Shown piece after piece: positions 14,141 to 21,978 of a DNA stretch of 22,218 bases. This DNA comes from Bradyrhizobium sp. Its GTDB lineage: Bacteria; Pseudomonadota; Alphaproteobacteria; Rhizobiales; Xanthobacteraceae. Below the pieces are notes generated by a model. That model did not search any database and was not told where the DNA came from. It saw only the letters and a program-made list of their open reading frames with translations. The stretch lies in the NCBI GenBank assembly GCA_028290305.1, contig JAQGKC010000276.1, positions 1 to 22,218 of the forward strand, read 5' to 3'. The stretch's first letter is position 1. Each line of letters opens with the position of its first letter. A program made the translations under genes and the position numbers.

Positions 14141-15448
14141 ATGACGAAGACCTTTGAACAGCTGGTTCCCGCGCCCGCAGGCCGTTTCGATGGCATCAGC
14201 CGTCCCTACAGCCCGGCCGAGGTAGAGAAGCTGCGCGGCTCCGTGCCGATCGCCTATACGCTGGCCGAGAAGGGCGCCAATCGGCTCTGGGAGTCGCTGA
14301 AGAAAGAGCCCTACGTCAATTCGCTGGGCGCCGTCACCGGCAACCAGGCGATGCAGCAGGCCCGCGCCGGTCTGCCCGCGATCTATCTGTCGGGCTGGCA
14401 GGTTGCCGCCGACGCCAACACCGCGGGCGCGATGTATCCCGACCAGAGCCTTTATCCGGCCAACGCCGGACCCGAACTGTGCCGCCGCATCAACCGCACC
14501 TTCCAGCGTGCCGACCAGATCGAGCACTCCGAAGGCGGCGCCAAGATCGACTGGTTCGTGCCTATCGTGGCTGACGCCGAAGCGGGCTTCGGCGGCCCGT
14601 TGAACTCGTTCGAAATCATGAAGGCCTATATCGAGGCGGGCGCGGCCGGCGTTCACTTCGAGGACCAGCTCGCGTCCGAGAAGAAGTGCGGCCACATGGG
14701 CGGCAAGGTGCTGATCCCGACCGCAGCCCATGAGCGCAACCTGATCGCGGCGCGTCTGGCCGCCGACGTCTGCGGCACGCCGACTTTTGTGTTGGCGCGC
14801 ACCGATGCGGAAAGTGCAAAACTGATCACCGCTGATGTCGACGAGCGCGATCGCGAATTCATCACCGGCGAGCGCACCGCAGAAGGCTTTTTCCGCCTCA
14901 AGCCCGGCACGGGTCTCGCCCATTGCATCAAGCGCGGCATCGCATTTGCCAAGTACGCTGACTTGTTGTGGTGGGAGACCTCAACGCCGAACCTCAAAGA
15001 GGCAAAAGAATTCGCCGAGGCCGTGCAGAAGGTCTATCCCGGCAAGATGCTGGCCTACAATTGTTCGCCGTCGTTCAACTGGGAAGCCAACATCGACAAG
15101 GCGACCATTGCCAAGTTCCAGGGCGAAATCGGCGCGATGGGCTACAAATTCCAGTTCGTGACGCTGGCGGGTTTCCACTCGCTCAACCACGGCATGTTCG
15201 AACTGGCGCGCGGCTACAAGGCCGAAGGCATGGCGGCTTATTCCCGCCTGCAGCAGGCCGAGTTCGCCTCGGAAAAGCACGGCTATTCGGCGACGCGCCA
15301 TCAGCGCGAAGTCGGCACCGGCTATTTCGATCTGGTGTCGACCACCATCACCGGCGGCACCTCATCGACGACAGCGCTGCACGACTCGACCGAAGCCGCG
15401 CAGTTCAAGGCGCACGGTTCGGACATCCACGTTCAAGCGGCTGAATAG
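14141..15448 (+). CDS. aceA: Isocitrate lyase
   Basis: The 435-residue enzyme splits isocitrate into succinate and glyoxylate, the first step of the glyoxylate shunt needed for growth on acetate and fatty acids. The catalytic signature KKCGHMGGK is at 181-189, with nucleophile C183. Other family marks are [33 protein letters not shown] (81-93), the metal and substrate region [10 protein letters not shown] (143-152), HFEDQL and YNCSPSFNW. The length matches the short bacterial type (about 430 aa). ATG 14141 has GGAG six bases upstream; ATG 14138 and an in-frame ATG at 14108 are less likely. The gene is followed at 12 bp by a DUF4170 gene and then a terminator, so the two form an operon. Confidence 0.97.
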   Translation: MTKTFEQLVPAPAGRFDGISRPYSPAEVEKLRGSVPIAYTLAEKGANRLWESLKKEPYVNSLGAVTGNQAMQQARAGLPAIYLSGWQVAADANTAGAMYPDQSLYPANAGPELCRRINRTFQRADQIEHSEGGAKIDWFVPIVADAEAGFGGPLNSFEIMKAYIEAGAAGVHFEDQLASEKKCGHMGGKVLIPTAAHERNLIAARLAADVCGTPTFVLARTDAESAKLITADVDERDREFITGERTAEGFFRLKPGTGLAHCIKRGIAFAKYADLLWWETSTPNLKEAKEFAEAVQKVYPGKMLAYNCSPSFNWEANIDKATIAKFQGEIGAMGYKFQFVTLAGFHSLNHGMFELARGYKAEGMAAYSRLQQAEFASEKHGYSATRHQREVGTGYFDLVSTTITGGTSSTTALHDSTEAAQFKAHGSDIHVQAAE

Positions 15449-15460
15449 CAGGAGGCTATC

Positions 15461-15670
15461 ATGAAGAATGGCAGTAATTTCTGGGTGATCGGCGGCGAGT
15501 TCGGTTCGATGAATTTCCACAAGCTGGTGGAAGGCTCGGCCCAGGTCCAGGGCCCGTTCGCGACCCGCAAGGAGGCCGAGGACGCCTGGCGCACGGTTTC
15601 GGAGGAGAACCGGCACAAGGCCGGCGTGCGCTTCTCGATTGTGGAAGAGCCCTCGCGCGTCCCGGCCTGA
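15461..15670 (+). CDS. DUF4170 family small protein
   Basis: The 69-residue protein, starting MKNGSNFWVIGGEFGSMNFH, matches the DUF4170 family (Pfam) as I recall it: a short alphaproteobacterial protein of a compact alpha/beta build, with G-x-F-x-T-R-K-E-A-E-D-A-W-R in the middle (a SPOR-like or RNA-binding-like pattern) and RFSIVEEPSR at the end. It has no known role. It has a strong ribosome site, AGGAGG, six bases before its ATG, and lies 12 bp after aceA, so it should be made at high level from the aceA transcript. Confidence 0.88.
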   Translation: MKNGSNFWVIGGEFGSMNFHKLVEGSAQVQGPFATRKEAEDAWRTVSEENRHKAGVRFSIVEEPSRVPA

Positions 15671-15710
15671 CCGGCTCGTCAAAACGTCTAAGAAACGTCC
15701 AAGGGCACCA

Positions 15711-15755
15711 GCGGCCTCATCCGGGTTATTCCGGGTGGGGCCGCCTGCCTTTTAA
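15711..15755 (+). terminator. Rho-independent terminator of aceA-DUF4170 operon
   Basis: GCGGCCTCATCCGGG, loop TTATT, then CCGGGTGGGGCCGC form a stem of about 14 bp (two G-U pairs), followed by CTGCCTTTTAATT. It lies 40 bp after the DUF4170 stop. Confidence 0.8.
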
Positions 15756-15859
15756 TTGTTCGAAAGATGTAAGCCTTTGGGAACAAACGGCCTTTGCTGA
15801 TAAACGCGGTTACTGATAGGTTAACGGTATCCGCACCCATCAGGACAAAGGCCTAGGGG

Positions 15860-16417
15860 ATGTCAGACGCGCAAAATACCGGAAGCACTGCCGTGAGCGA
15901 GTCGCGTCCGATCCGGCTGCGCGACGCCCTGCGGCAGGCGCGGATCGAGGCCGCGGATCGTACCGGCGTCGTCGTCGACCTGCGTGATGCCGAAGTGGCC
16001 CGGCTCGAAATTCTGAACGAAGCGCTTGATCCGTTGTTTGCGCAAATTCCGGATCAGGTCGATCTGTTCGATCGCGGCATCAGCCAGGGCGATACGCCGC
16101 GGCTGTGGATCGACGTGGTCGCTCACGTTGTGATGGGACGCGACAAGCGCATCTATCGCTTCGTGCAGGATACCCGTTTCGGCCGCATCGTGATCGCCGA
16201 ATCCCATGATGCCGCTACGATGGTCGATTCCATCACCGATTACGTCGCCCGCCGCATGATCGAGCGCGAGCATGCGCTGGTGGCGACGCCGGTCGCCAAA
16301 CCCGCGGCAATCGAGAAGCCGCGCCGCAGCGGGTTTTGGACCTTCGCGCTCGGATTCATTGTCGGTGCGCTGGCGCTGTTCGGCCTGGCGCTGTTCGCGA
16401 CCCTGCGGAATTTTTGA
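15860..16417 (+). CDS. Tail-anchored hypothetical protein
   Basis: I do not recognise the family. The 185-residue protein has a soluble alpha/beta part (about 18-145), with DALRQARIEAADRTGVVVDL and a basic-acidic strand pattern RLWIDVVAHVVMGRDKRIYR, then FVQDTRFGRIVIAES and a helix DSITDYVARRMIEREHAL. A linker rich in Ala and Pro follows, and one membrane helix at the C-terminus (about 160-182, FWTFALGFIVGALALFGLAL). The predicted topology is a cytoplasmic domain held to the inner membrane by its tail. It has its own upstream region after the aceA terminator. The AT-rich 15755-15859 gap should contain its promoter, though I cannot point to clear boxes. Codon use is normal for the window. Confidence 0.75.
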   Translation: MSDAQNTGSTAVSESRPIRLRDALRQARIEAADRTGVVVDLRDAEVARLEILNEALDPLFAQIPDQVDLFDRGISQGDTPRLWIDVVAHVVMGRDKRIYRFVQDTRFGRIVIAESHDAATMVDSITDYVARRMIEREHALVATPVAKPAAIEKPRRSGFWTFALGFIVGALALFGLALFATLRNF

Positions 16418-16420
16418 AGT

Positions 16421-16449
16421 CGTCATTGCGGGCGTAAGCGAAGCAATCT
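16421..16449. repeat. CGTCATTGCGGGCG...GAAGCAATC short repeat
   Basis: CGTCATTGCGGGCGTAAGCG followed by AAGCAATCT is a variant of the widespread CGTCATTGCGAGCGAAGCGAAGCAATCC-like intergenic repeat. It sits between the 3' ends of two convergent genes and overlaps the metallophosphoesterase stop codon. Confidence 0.6.
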
Positions 16450-17338
16450 ACATCAGCCGCGCACGGTTCAATTCCTGAACGCGCAAGGCTCCGTCCAACC
16501 CACGCACGGTTTGTTCGCATCGCCACGCATCGCCGTCGCGTTCGATCGAAAACAGATTATAGGCCGCGGCCGGATAGCGGCCGTGCGCGAGCGCCGAAGC
16601 CGAAGGCACGCCGATCGCGGGGATTTTCCCTTGCGGCCCGTCGATCCAGATCGTCGAATGAACGTGATCATGCCCGTGCAGGATCAATTCCACGCCGTGC
16701 TGTTTTAAAAGTGCGAGCAGCGGGTCCGAATCGGTCAGCCGCTTGGTGCGCGATACTGAACGCAGCGGGTGATGAATCAGCAGGACGCGGAACAGCCGCT
16801 CGGCGGACAGATCCTTCAGGATGCGATCGAGCGCATCAAGTTGGATGCGTCCAAGCCATCCCGTCGCCATCAGCGGTGGCGTCGGGACCGCCGAGGATAC
16901 GCCGACCAGCACCAAGGGACCGCGCCGGCGCAGCGTTGGAAATGCGCCGTTACCATTGGGCGCATCGTCGCCGTCAAGATAACTTCCCCAGGCTTCGGCA
17001 AAGCGATGCCGGGTAACACGGACATAAGCGTCGTGATTACCGGGAACGACGGTGACGCGATCCGGTGCGCCGACGCCTTCCAGCCAGGCCCGCGCCGGTT
17101 CAAATTCCGCTTCCAGCGCGAGATTGACGAGATCGCCTGTTATCGCGATGTGATCCGGCCCTTGCGCCCGCATGTCCGACACAAGCGCATCGACCACGTC
17201 GCGCCGCTGGAATTTTTGGCGATTGCGGGTCCAGTTGAGATAGCCAAACACGCGTTTGCCCATGAGATCACGAAGCCGCGGCGCGGGCAGGGGCGGAAGA
17301 TGCGGATCGGACAGATGCGCCAGCATGAATGCCGCCAT
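16448..17338 (-). CDS. Calcineurin-type metallophosphoesterase
   Basis: The 296-residue protein carries all five metallophosphatase blocks: D-x-H in AHLSDPHLPP, GD in ITGDLVNLALEAE, GNHD in VVPGNHDAYV, the lone H in LLIHHPLRS, and GHDHVH in LILHGHDHVH. These bind a di-metal centre that hydrolyses phosphomono- or diesters. Its closest functional groups are cyclic-nucleotide phosphodiesterases of the CpdA type and UDP-diacylglucosamine hydrolases (LpxH/LpxI-like roles); the substrate is not decidable here. There is no signal peptide, so it is probably cytoplasmic. Several ATGs cluster (17347, 17341, 17338, 17326) within seven residues; I picked 17338, and none has a strong ribosome site. The gene is divergent from the Nudix gene. 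Confidence 0.9.
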   Translation of the reverse strand: MAAFMLAHLSDPHLPPLPAPRLRDLMGKRVFGYLNWTRNRQKFQRRDVVDALVSDMRAQGPDHIAITGDLVNLALEAEFEPARAWLEGVGAPDRVTVVPGNHDAYVRVTRHRFAEAWGSYLDGDDAPNGNGAFPTLRRRGPLVLVGVSSAVPTPPLMATGWLGRIQLDALDRILKDLSAERLFRVLLIHHPLRSVSRTKRLTDSDPLLALLKQHGVELILHGHDHVHSTIWIDGPQGKIPAIGVPSASALAHGRYPAAAYNLFSIERDGDAWRCEQTVRGLDGALRVQELNRARLM

Positions 17339-17485
17339 CATAAGCATCCCGTCGGATGGCCTGAGAGATAGGGCTCCTGCACGATCATCTCGTAATACCT
17401 GTGAAATCCTGCAATGTATTGGCAAGTTGGCTGCCGCGACGCAAGGATCAAACATGCTGTTTGGATATCAGGGGTTTTGGTGGCG

Positions 17486-17971
17486 ATGAAGCGGCAGAAC
17501 TTGCGACAAAGATTTGAGCCGGCGCTGCGGCAGCTATTCCATCTCTATTGGCGGTTCGCGCGTGGCATGACCCTTGGGGTCCGCGCGGTGGTGCTGGACG
17601 GCGGCAACAAGGTGTTTCTGGTCAAGCACAGTTACATCTCCGGCTGGCACCTGCCGGGCGGAGGCGTCGAAGTCGGCGAAACGTTCCGTGATGCGTTGCG
17701 ACGCGAACTCACGGAGGAGGGCCGAATTGAGTTCCTGGCTGAGCCCGTCCTGCACGGAATATTCTTCAACAGCCACGTGTCCCGCCGCGACCATGTTGCG
17801 ATTTATATAATCAGGGATTTTCGCCAGGACAGGTTGCCAGAGCCCAATCGGGAGATCGTCGCGTGTGGCTTCTTTGATGCTGCGGCGCTTCCGGCGGAAA
17901 CGACCGAGGGGACGCGGCGACGCATCGCCGAAGTGCTCGAAGGCAAGCCGCCAATCCCCACATGGCGTTAG
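17486..17971 (+). CDS. Nudix hydrolase with altered Nudix box
   Basis: The 161-residue protein has the Nudix fold: strand GVRAVVLDGGNKVFLVKHSY (31-50), WHLPGGGVEVGET (54-66) and the helix with R73-E74-L-x-E77-E78. The box fits G-x5-E-x7-R-E-U-x-E-E-x-G-U except that the last Gly is Arg (R80). The metal-binding glutamates are all present, so activity on a nucleoside diphosphate-linked compound is likely. An N-terminal helix of about 28 basic and aromatic residues precedes the domain. ATG 17486 begins that helix; an in-frame ATG at 17414 is possible, but the added residues look non-coding. It lies 61 bp upstream of the membrane protein gene in the same direction and may be cotranscribed. Confidence 0.88.
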   Translation: MKRQNLRQRFEPALRQLFHLYWRFARGMTLGVRAVVLDGGNKVFLVKHSYISGWHLPGGGVEVGETFRDALRRELTEEGRIEFLAEPVLHGIFFNSHVSRRDHVAIYIIRDFRQDRLPEPNREIVACGFFDAAALPAETTEGTRRRIAEVLEGKPPIPTWR

Positions 17972-18032
17972 GAACTGCCTGTGCTACTAATCACGTCCAT
18001 CGCGTCACCATGTGCTGTGCGACGGAAACAAA

Positions 18033-19178
18033 ATGAAACAGTTGAAGAGCCTCTGCGGCTTCGCATGCTTTCTGGTTCTGGTCAGCAACGTCTGGGCGAT
18101 GTCGCGCTGGAGCGAAAGCCGGGGAGTTTACGACGATATCTGCTATTTGCGGCAGGCTCATCTGTTTCAGAGATTTGGGCTTGGTGATCTCGACACCAAT
18201 ATTTTCCGTGATGACGATCACTATCTCGCTTCGAAATTGAAGGAGATAGGTTTTCCGACCTGGAACGATCCGACGACGGCTCCCTGTCATACCTTGATGC
18301 CGGCGACGGAAAAGCGGGTGATGCAATATCCGCCGGGCACCGGCTTTGTGCTGGCGCTGTTTCCCTCCGGATTTCAGTTGATACCGCTTTACGTTCTGTC
18401 GACGACTGTCGTTTTCGGCTTTGCGTTGCTTGCAATTTCTTACGCACGCTCCAGGTCCGCGATTTTGCTCGCGGCCGCCTTTGGGTGCTTGGCCATTTAC
18501 CTGATGATCAATCCCACCAAGGCGAGCTATTCGATGGCGCCTACCATGGTGATTTGCGCTCTCGCCGGTTTTGTCACGGCAAGACTTTTTGCAGCACCAC
18601 AGCGGTACAACCGGCTTGTTTTGTCGGGACTCGTTGGGCTCCTGATTGGCGTGGCGGTCGATTTCCGATTGTCGAATTTGTTTCTCGCATCGGGATATGT
18701 TTTGTTTTTCCTGGGTTCATTTTTTTCATCCCGGAAAATCGAGACGGTTCTGCAAGGCGCTTTGTTCGCAGCTGCATTGTTAGCGGGGATGGTGCCGACC
18801 ATGCTCGCGAACGCGATAAATGCCGGCAGCCCGCTCACCACGACGTATGGAGGTGTTGATGTGACGCCGCCTGATTTCAGCTTTGGCATCATCTGGCGCT
18901 ACGTCGTTGACATGCAATTCGTTCTGCTCGTGCTCGCCGGTGCGTGGACGGCCTTGATCTTGCGGTGGCGTCGCGAGCGCGCCATCAGACGAACAGCTCT
19001 TGTCACGGTTGGAAATCTGCTGGTGAATCTGGCCTTCTTCATGAGCCATCCCATCTTCACGCCTTATTATACCATCCCTGTCGCCATGCTTTCATTGTGG
19101 AGTTTGCTGTTTGCCTCACTGATACAGCCGGCGGAAGCAGTGGAAGGTGGCCTTCTTGAGCAGGCGGCAAGAGCTTGA
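18033..19178 (+). CDS. Polytopic membrane protein, GT-C glycosyltransferase-like
   Basis: The 381-residue protein has one membrane helix at the N-terminus (CGFACFLVLVSNVWAM), then a soluble stretch of about 80 residues with YDDICYLRQAHLF and an acidic NIFRDDDHYL. About eight to nine further helices follow (for example GFVLALFPSGFQLIPLYVLS, AILLAAAFGCLAIYLM, ALFAAALLAGMVPTMLANAI, FVLLVLAGAWTALIL). A loop near the N-terminus with acidic residues, followed by many helices, is the build of GT-C enzymes that take sugars from polyprenyl-phosphate carriers; a DPM1-like enzyme that could make such a carrier is encoded 43 bp downstream. The function is inferred from this pairing. ATG 18033 has GGAA at about 6 nt. 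It is somewhat AT-richer than its neighbours. Confidence 0.75.
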   Translation: MKQLKSLCGFACFLVLVSNVWAMSRWSESRGVYDDICYLRQAHLFQRFGLGDLDTNIFRDDDHYLASKLKEIGFPTWNDPTTAPCHTLMPATEKRVMQYPPGTGFVLALFPSGFQLIPLYVLSTTVVFGFALLAISYARSRSAILLAAAFGCLAIYLMINPTKASYSMAPTMVICALAGFVTARLFAAPQRYNRLVLSGLVGLLIGVAVDFRLSNLFLASGYVLFFLGSFFSSRKIETVLQGALFAAALLAGMVPTMLANAINAGSPLTTTYGGVDVTPPDFSFGIIWRYVVDMQFVLLVLAGAWTALILRWRRERAIRRTALVTVGNLLVNLAFFMSHPIFTPYYTIPVAMLSLWSLLFASLIQPAEAVEGGLLEQAARA

Positions 19179-19221
19179 TCGTGATATGGAGGCTTGAGTC
19201 GACAGGATCGGTCAGGCGGGC

Positions 19222-20157
19222 ATGACATCATTATCGATGCGGGTTGCTGTTTTGGTGCCGTGCTTCAATGAGGAAGCCGCGGTCGCCACCGTCGTCGCCG
19301 ATTTCCGTAAAGCGCTGCCGGCGGCCGAAATCTTCGTCTACGACAATAATTCGTCGGATCGCACCATTGCTGTCGCGCGCGACGCCGGCGCGCAGGTCCG
19401 CAGCGAACGCCGGCAGGGCAAGGGGCACGTGGTCCGGCGGATGTTCGCCGATGTCGACGCCGATATCTACGTGCTGGTCGATGGCGATGCGACCTATGAT
19501 GCCGCTAGCGCCCCGCGCATGATTGACACGCTGGTATCGGATCATCTCGATATGGTGGTGGGCTTGCGCGTCGATCAGGTCGAGGCCGCCTATCGGCCCG
19601 GTCATCGCACCGGCAACTGGATGCTGACCGGCTTTCTTTCGTCGGTGTTCGGTCAGGCCTTCAAGGATATTCTTTCCGGCTATCGCGTGTTCTCGCGGCG
19701 CTTCGTCAAATCCTTTCCGGTGCTTTCCGACGGCTTTGAGATCGAAACCGAGTTGAGCGTCCATGCGTTGGTGCTGGCGCTGCCGGTCGCCGAGATTGAA
19801 ACGCCGTATTACGCCCGGCCGGCGGGCTCGTTCAGCAAGCTGAACACCTGGCGCGACGGTTTCCGGATTCTCGGCACCATCCTGAAACTCTACCGGTCGG
19901 AGAAGCCGCTGCGTTTTTTCACCGCTATCGGGATTTTCCTGACGCTGGTTTCGATCGGCCTCGCGATTCCCATCATTGTCACCTATCTCGAGGAAGGCAT
20001 CGTTCCCCGTCTGCCGACTGCGGTCCTGTCGATGGGATTGATGATCCTGGCGGTGCTGTCGGTTTCGTCGGGGCTGGTGCTCGATACGGTGACGCGCGGC
20101 CGCCGCGAGATGAAGCTGCTGGCCTATTTGTCGCAAGCCCCGATCGGCAAGAACTGA
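19222..20157 (+). CDS. GT2 family glycosyltransferase, DPM1/polyprenyl-phosphate sugar transferase-like
   Basis: The 311-residue protein has a GT-A domain (1 to about 225) and two C-terminal membrane helices (about 231-253 and 268-290). Motifs are VPCFNEEAAV (12-21), VYDNNSSDRT (39-48), GKGHVVRRMF, the nucleotide-sugar metal motif D87-G-D89 in VLVDGDATYD, and SGYRVFSRRF plus FEIETEL for the acceptor side. Such enzymes transfer a sugar from a nucleotide donor to undecaprenyl phosphate at the cytoplasmic face of the inner membrane. The GT-C-like gene just upstream would use that lipid-linked sugar outside. AGGCGGG lies immediately before the ATG; a second ATG at 19237 is possible. Sugar identity is unknown. 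Confidence 0.9.
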   Translation: MTSLSMRVAVLVPCFNEEAAVATVVADFRKALPAAEIFVYDNNSSDRTIAVARDAGAQVRSERRQGKGHVVRRMFADVDADIYVLVDGDATYDAASAPRMIDTLVSDHLDMVVGLRVDQVEAAYRPGHRTGNWMLTGFLSSVFGQAFKDILSGYRVFSRRFVKSFPVLSDGFEIETELSVHALVLALPVAEIETPYYARPAGSFSKLNTWRDGFRILGTILKLYRSEKPLRFFTAIGIFLTLVSIGLAIPIIVTYLEEGIVPRLPTAVLSMGLMILAVLSVSSGLVLDTVTRGRREMKLLAYLSQAPIGKN

Positions 20158-20226
20158 CACGGCTCGAAATTTGGCGAGACCGGGCGATGGACCGCGCCGC
20201 CGCTTGATGCTATCCCGCGCATACCC

Positions 20227-20739
20227 ATGAGCGACCTCTCTCTCACAATCTTGGCCGAGACCGCCAACGACGCGCAGGCGATCGAGCGGCTGCACGAGCG
20301 TACGTTCGGACCCGGCCGCTTCGTGCTGAGCGCCTACCGGATTCGTGAGCATGTGGACCACCTGCTCGATCTGTCGTTCACCGCCCGGATCGGAACGCTG
20401 CTGGTCGGTTCGGTGCGCCAATTGCCGGTCTGCGTCGGCGATACCAAGGCGTTGCTGCTGGGGCCGCTCACGGTCGAGCCGCCATTTCGCGGCCGCGGGG
20501 TCGGCCGCGCACTATTGGACCGCGCCTTGAAAGACGCGAAAGCAAGCGGACATCGCCTCGTGCTGCTGGTCGGCGACGAGGCCTATTACAGCCGCGTCGG
20601 CTTCAAGGCCATTCCGAAGGGGCGGGCGAGTATGCCGGGACCGGTCGATTACAACCGCCTCCTGGTGGCGGAACTGGTCGATGGCGCGTTCACCGATGTT
20701 TCCGGGGCGATCCGCCCGGACTGGAGCCTGGCGCGATAG
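20227..20739 (+). CDS. GNAT family N-acetyltransferase
   Basis: The 170-residue protein has the GNAT acetyl-CoA fold. The pyrophosphate-binding loop is FRGRGVGRALLDRALKDAK (motif A, R/Q-x-x-G-x-G/A), preceded by LLLGPLTVEP, and followed by VLLVGDEAYYSRVGF, the motif B tyrosine region found in the YhbS-like subgroup. YhbS-type enzymes often have the shape seen here: a short N-terminal strand with E-R-L-H-E-R-T-F-G-P-G-R, and a C-terminal domain ending in the protein's last strand. The acceptor is unknown. It lies 69 bp after the glycosyltransferase on the same strand, but nothing ties it to envelope synthesis. ATG 20227 starts the conserved part; no strong ribosome site is visible. Confidence 0.88.
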   Translation: MSDLSLTILAETANDAQAIERLHERTFGPGRFVLSAYRIREHVDHLLDLSFTARIGTLLVGSVRQLPVCVGDTKALLLGPLTVEPPFRGRGVGRALLDRALKDAKASGHRLVLLVGDEAYYSRVGFKAIPKGRASMPGPVDYNRLLVAELVDGAFTDVSGAIRPDWSLAR

Positions 20740-20770
20740 AGCGGGCGTATCGCGGGCAGCCATTTCGATA

Positions 20771-20799
20771 GCGATTGACCCGAAGTGACAGTCGCTTTT
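20771..20799 (+). terminator. Possible terminator after GNAT gene
   Basis: GCGATTG and CAGTCGC pair (one G-U) around an 11-nt loop and are followed by TTTTC. The stem is short, so this is tentative. It abuts the stop of the convergent transporter gene. Confidence 0.35.
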
Positions 20800-21941
20800 C
20801 AAAAGCAGGTCACGCGCTCGGCGGCGATGTAGCCCAGCAGCAGTCCCACCCCAAACAACAGCACCAGCCCGGCGGCGCCGAACTCGATCCCGCGCATCAG
20901 CAGTGCACCACTGCCCTCGCGGCTGGCGGCCATCCGCCACGCCAGCCCCTTTGCGGAGACCGCAATAATGGCAATGGTTGCGACGGTGATCGCGGTGCCA
21001 AGCCCCATAACCAAGGTGGCGGCGATGCCGGCCCAGAACAGCCCCTGCGCCAGCGCGAACACCAGAACCAGAATGGCGCCCGAACATGGCCGGATGCCGA
21101 CGGTAAAAACCGCACTGAAACCACGCCGCCAGCCGCCGGGACCGGCAAGTTGCGTGGGCTCGGGACCATGGGAATGTCCGCAATGCTCGTCGTGGACATG
21201 GTCATGATGCTCTGCATGCTCGTGCCCGGGCACATGGTCGTGAGCGACAATTGCGTGGGCAGGGGCGTGGCCGTGATGATGATGTTCATGATCATCATGG
21301 CCGTGCGGGTGATGTCCATGATGGTGGTGATGCGTTGCCGCGTGCGCCAGAACCGGCGCAAGCTGCGGCTCGGATCTGCCGTAAGATGATCGCAGAGCCC
21401 GGATGAAGCCGCCGCCCTTGGTCCAGACCAGCCGGACGCCGAAGGCTGCGATCAGCGTGTAGCTGGCGATCTCGATCACGCGCTCGGCACCGCACATGGT
21501 CTTCGCAGTGACGTTGAGCAGCCAGGCGCCGATGCCGACAATCAGAACTGCGATCAACGACTGCATCAGCGCCGAAACGAACGACAGCGCGATACCGCGT
21601 CGCGCGGTCTCTTCATTGGCAATGAGGTATGACGAGATCACCGTCTTGCCGTGGCCGGGGCCCGCCGCGTGGAATATGCCGTAGGCGAACGAAATCGCAA
21701 GCAGCGTCCAGACTGCGCTGCCGTCAGCCTTGGCGGCGCGAATAGTCGACGACATCTCGCGGTAGAATTCGGATTGCTTCGTCAGCAGCCAGCCGACGAT
21801 ACCGCCTACTTGCGCATCGGGAGCCGCCGCGGGGCCGCCGAACGGATTTTGCGCCAGCGCGTCCCGCAGCGCGCCATTGACGACCACAATGACGGCTATG
21901 ATCGCAAGGCAGTTCAACGCAATCTGTCGGCGTGTTTTCAT
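20799..21941 (-). CDS. NicO/RcnA-type nickel-cobalt transporter with histidine-rich loop
   Basis: The 380-residue inner membrane protein has an N-terminal signal or anchor (about 6-25), then six to seven membrane helices, with the family motif FHAAGPGHGKTVISSYLIAN in the first core helix (about 90-109) and RPCSGAILVLVFALAQG in a later one. Between the two halves lies a loop (about 200-258) with 28 histidines in 59 residues plus acidic residues, a metal-binding stretch typical of RcnA/NicO relatives. It moves Ni2+ or Co2+ across the membrane; direction (uptake or efflux) is not decidable. ATGs at 21956, 21947 and 21941 are in frame; 21941 has AGGAT seven bases before it. It lies 37 bp downstream of exbB, suggesting one operon, in keeping with TonB-dependent nickel or cobalt import. 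Confidence 0.92.
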   Translation of the reverse strand: MKTRRQIALNCLAIIAVIVVVNGALRDALAQNPFGGPAAAPDAQVGGIVGWLLTKQSEFYREMSSTIRAAKADGSAVWTLLAISFAYGIFHAAGPGHGKTVISSYLIANEETARRGIALSFVSALMQSLIAVLIVGIGAWLLNVTAKTMCGAERVIEIASYTLIAAFGVRLVWTKGGGFIRALRSSYGRSEPQLAPVLAHAATHHHHHGHHPHGHDDHEHHHHGHAPAHAIVAHDHVPGHEHAEHHDHVHDEHCGHSHGPEPTQLAGPGGWRRGFSAVFTVGIRPCSGAILVLVFALAQGLFWAGIAATLVMGLGTAITVATIAIIAVSAKGLAWRMAASREGSGALLMRGIEFGAAGLVLLFGVGLLLGYIAAERVTCF

Positions 21942-21978
21942 GCGCATAATCCTCATGGACGATCCGAGGTGATCTCAC

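Noticed and set aside
14084..14923. 279-codon minus-strand open frame over aceA
   Set aside because: It overlaps the strongly supported isocitrate lyase and would occlude its ribosome site.
19231..20421. 396-codon minus-strand open frame
   Set aside because: Antisense shadow of the GT2 glycosyltransferase and the start of the GNAT gene; low-complexity His/Arg/Gln composition.
21160..21360. Tandem repeat or CRISPR-like pattern of CAT/GTG triplets
   Set aside because: It is the codon pattern of the histidine-rich loop of the NicO transporter, not a repeat-spacer array.
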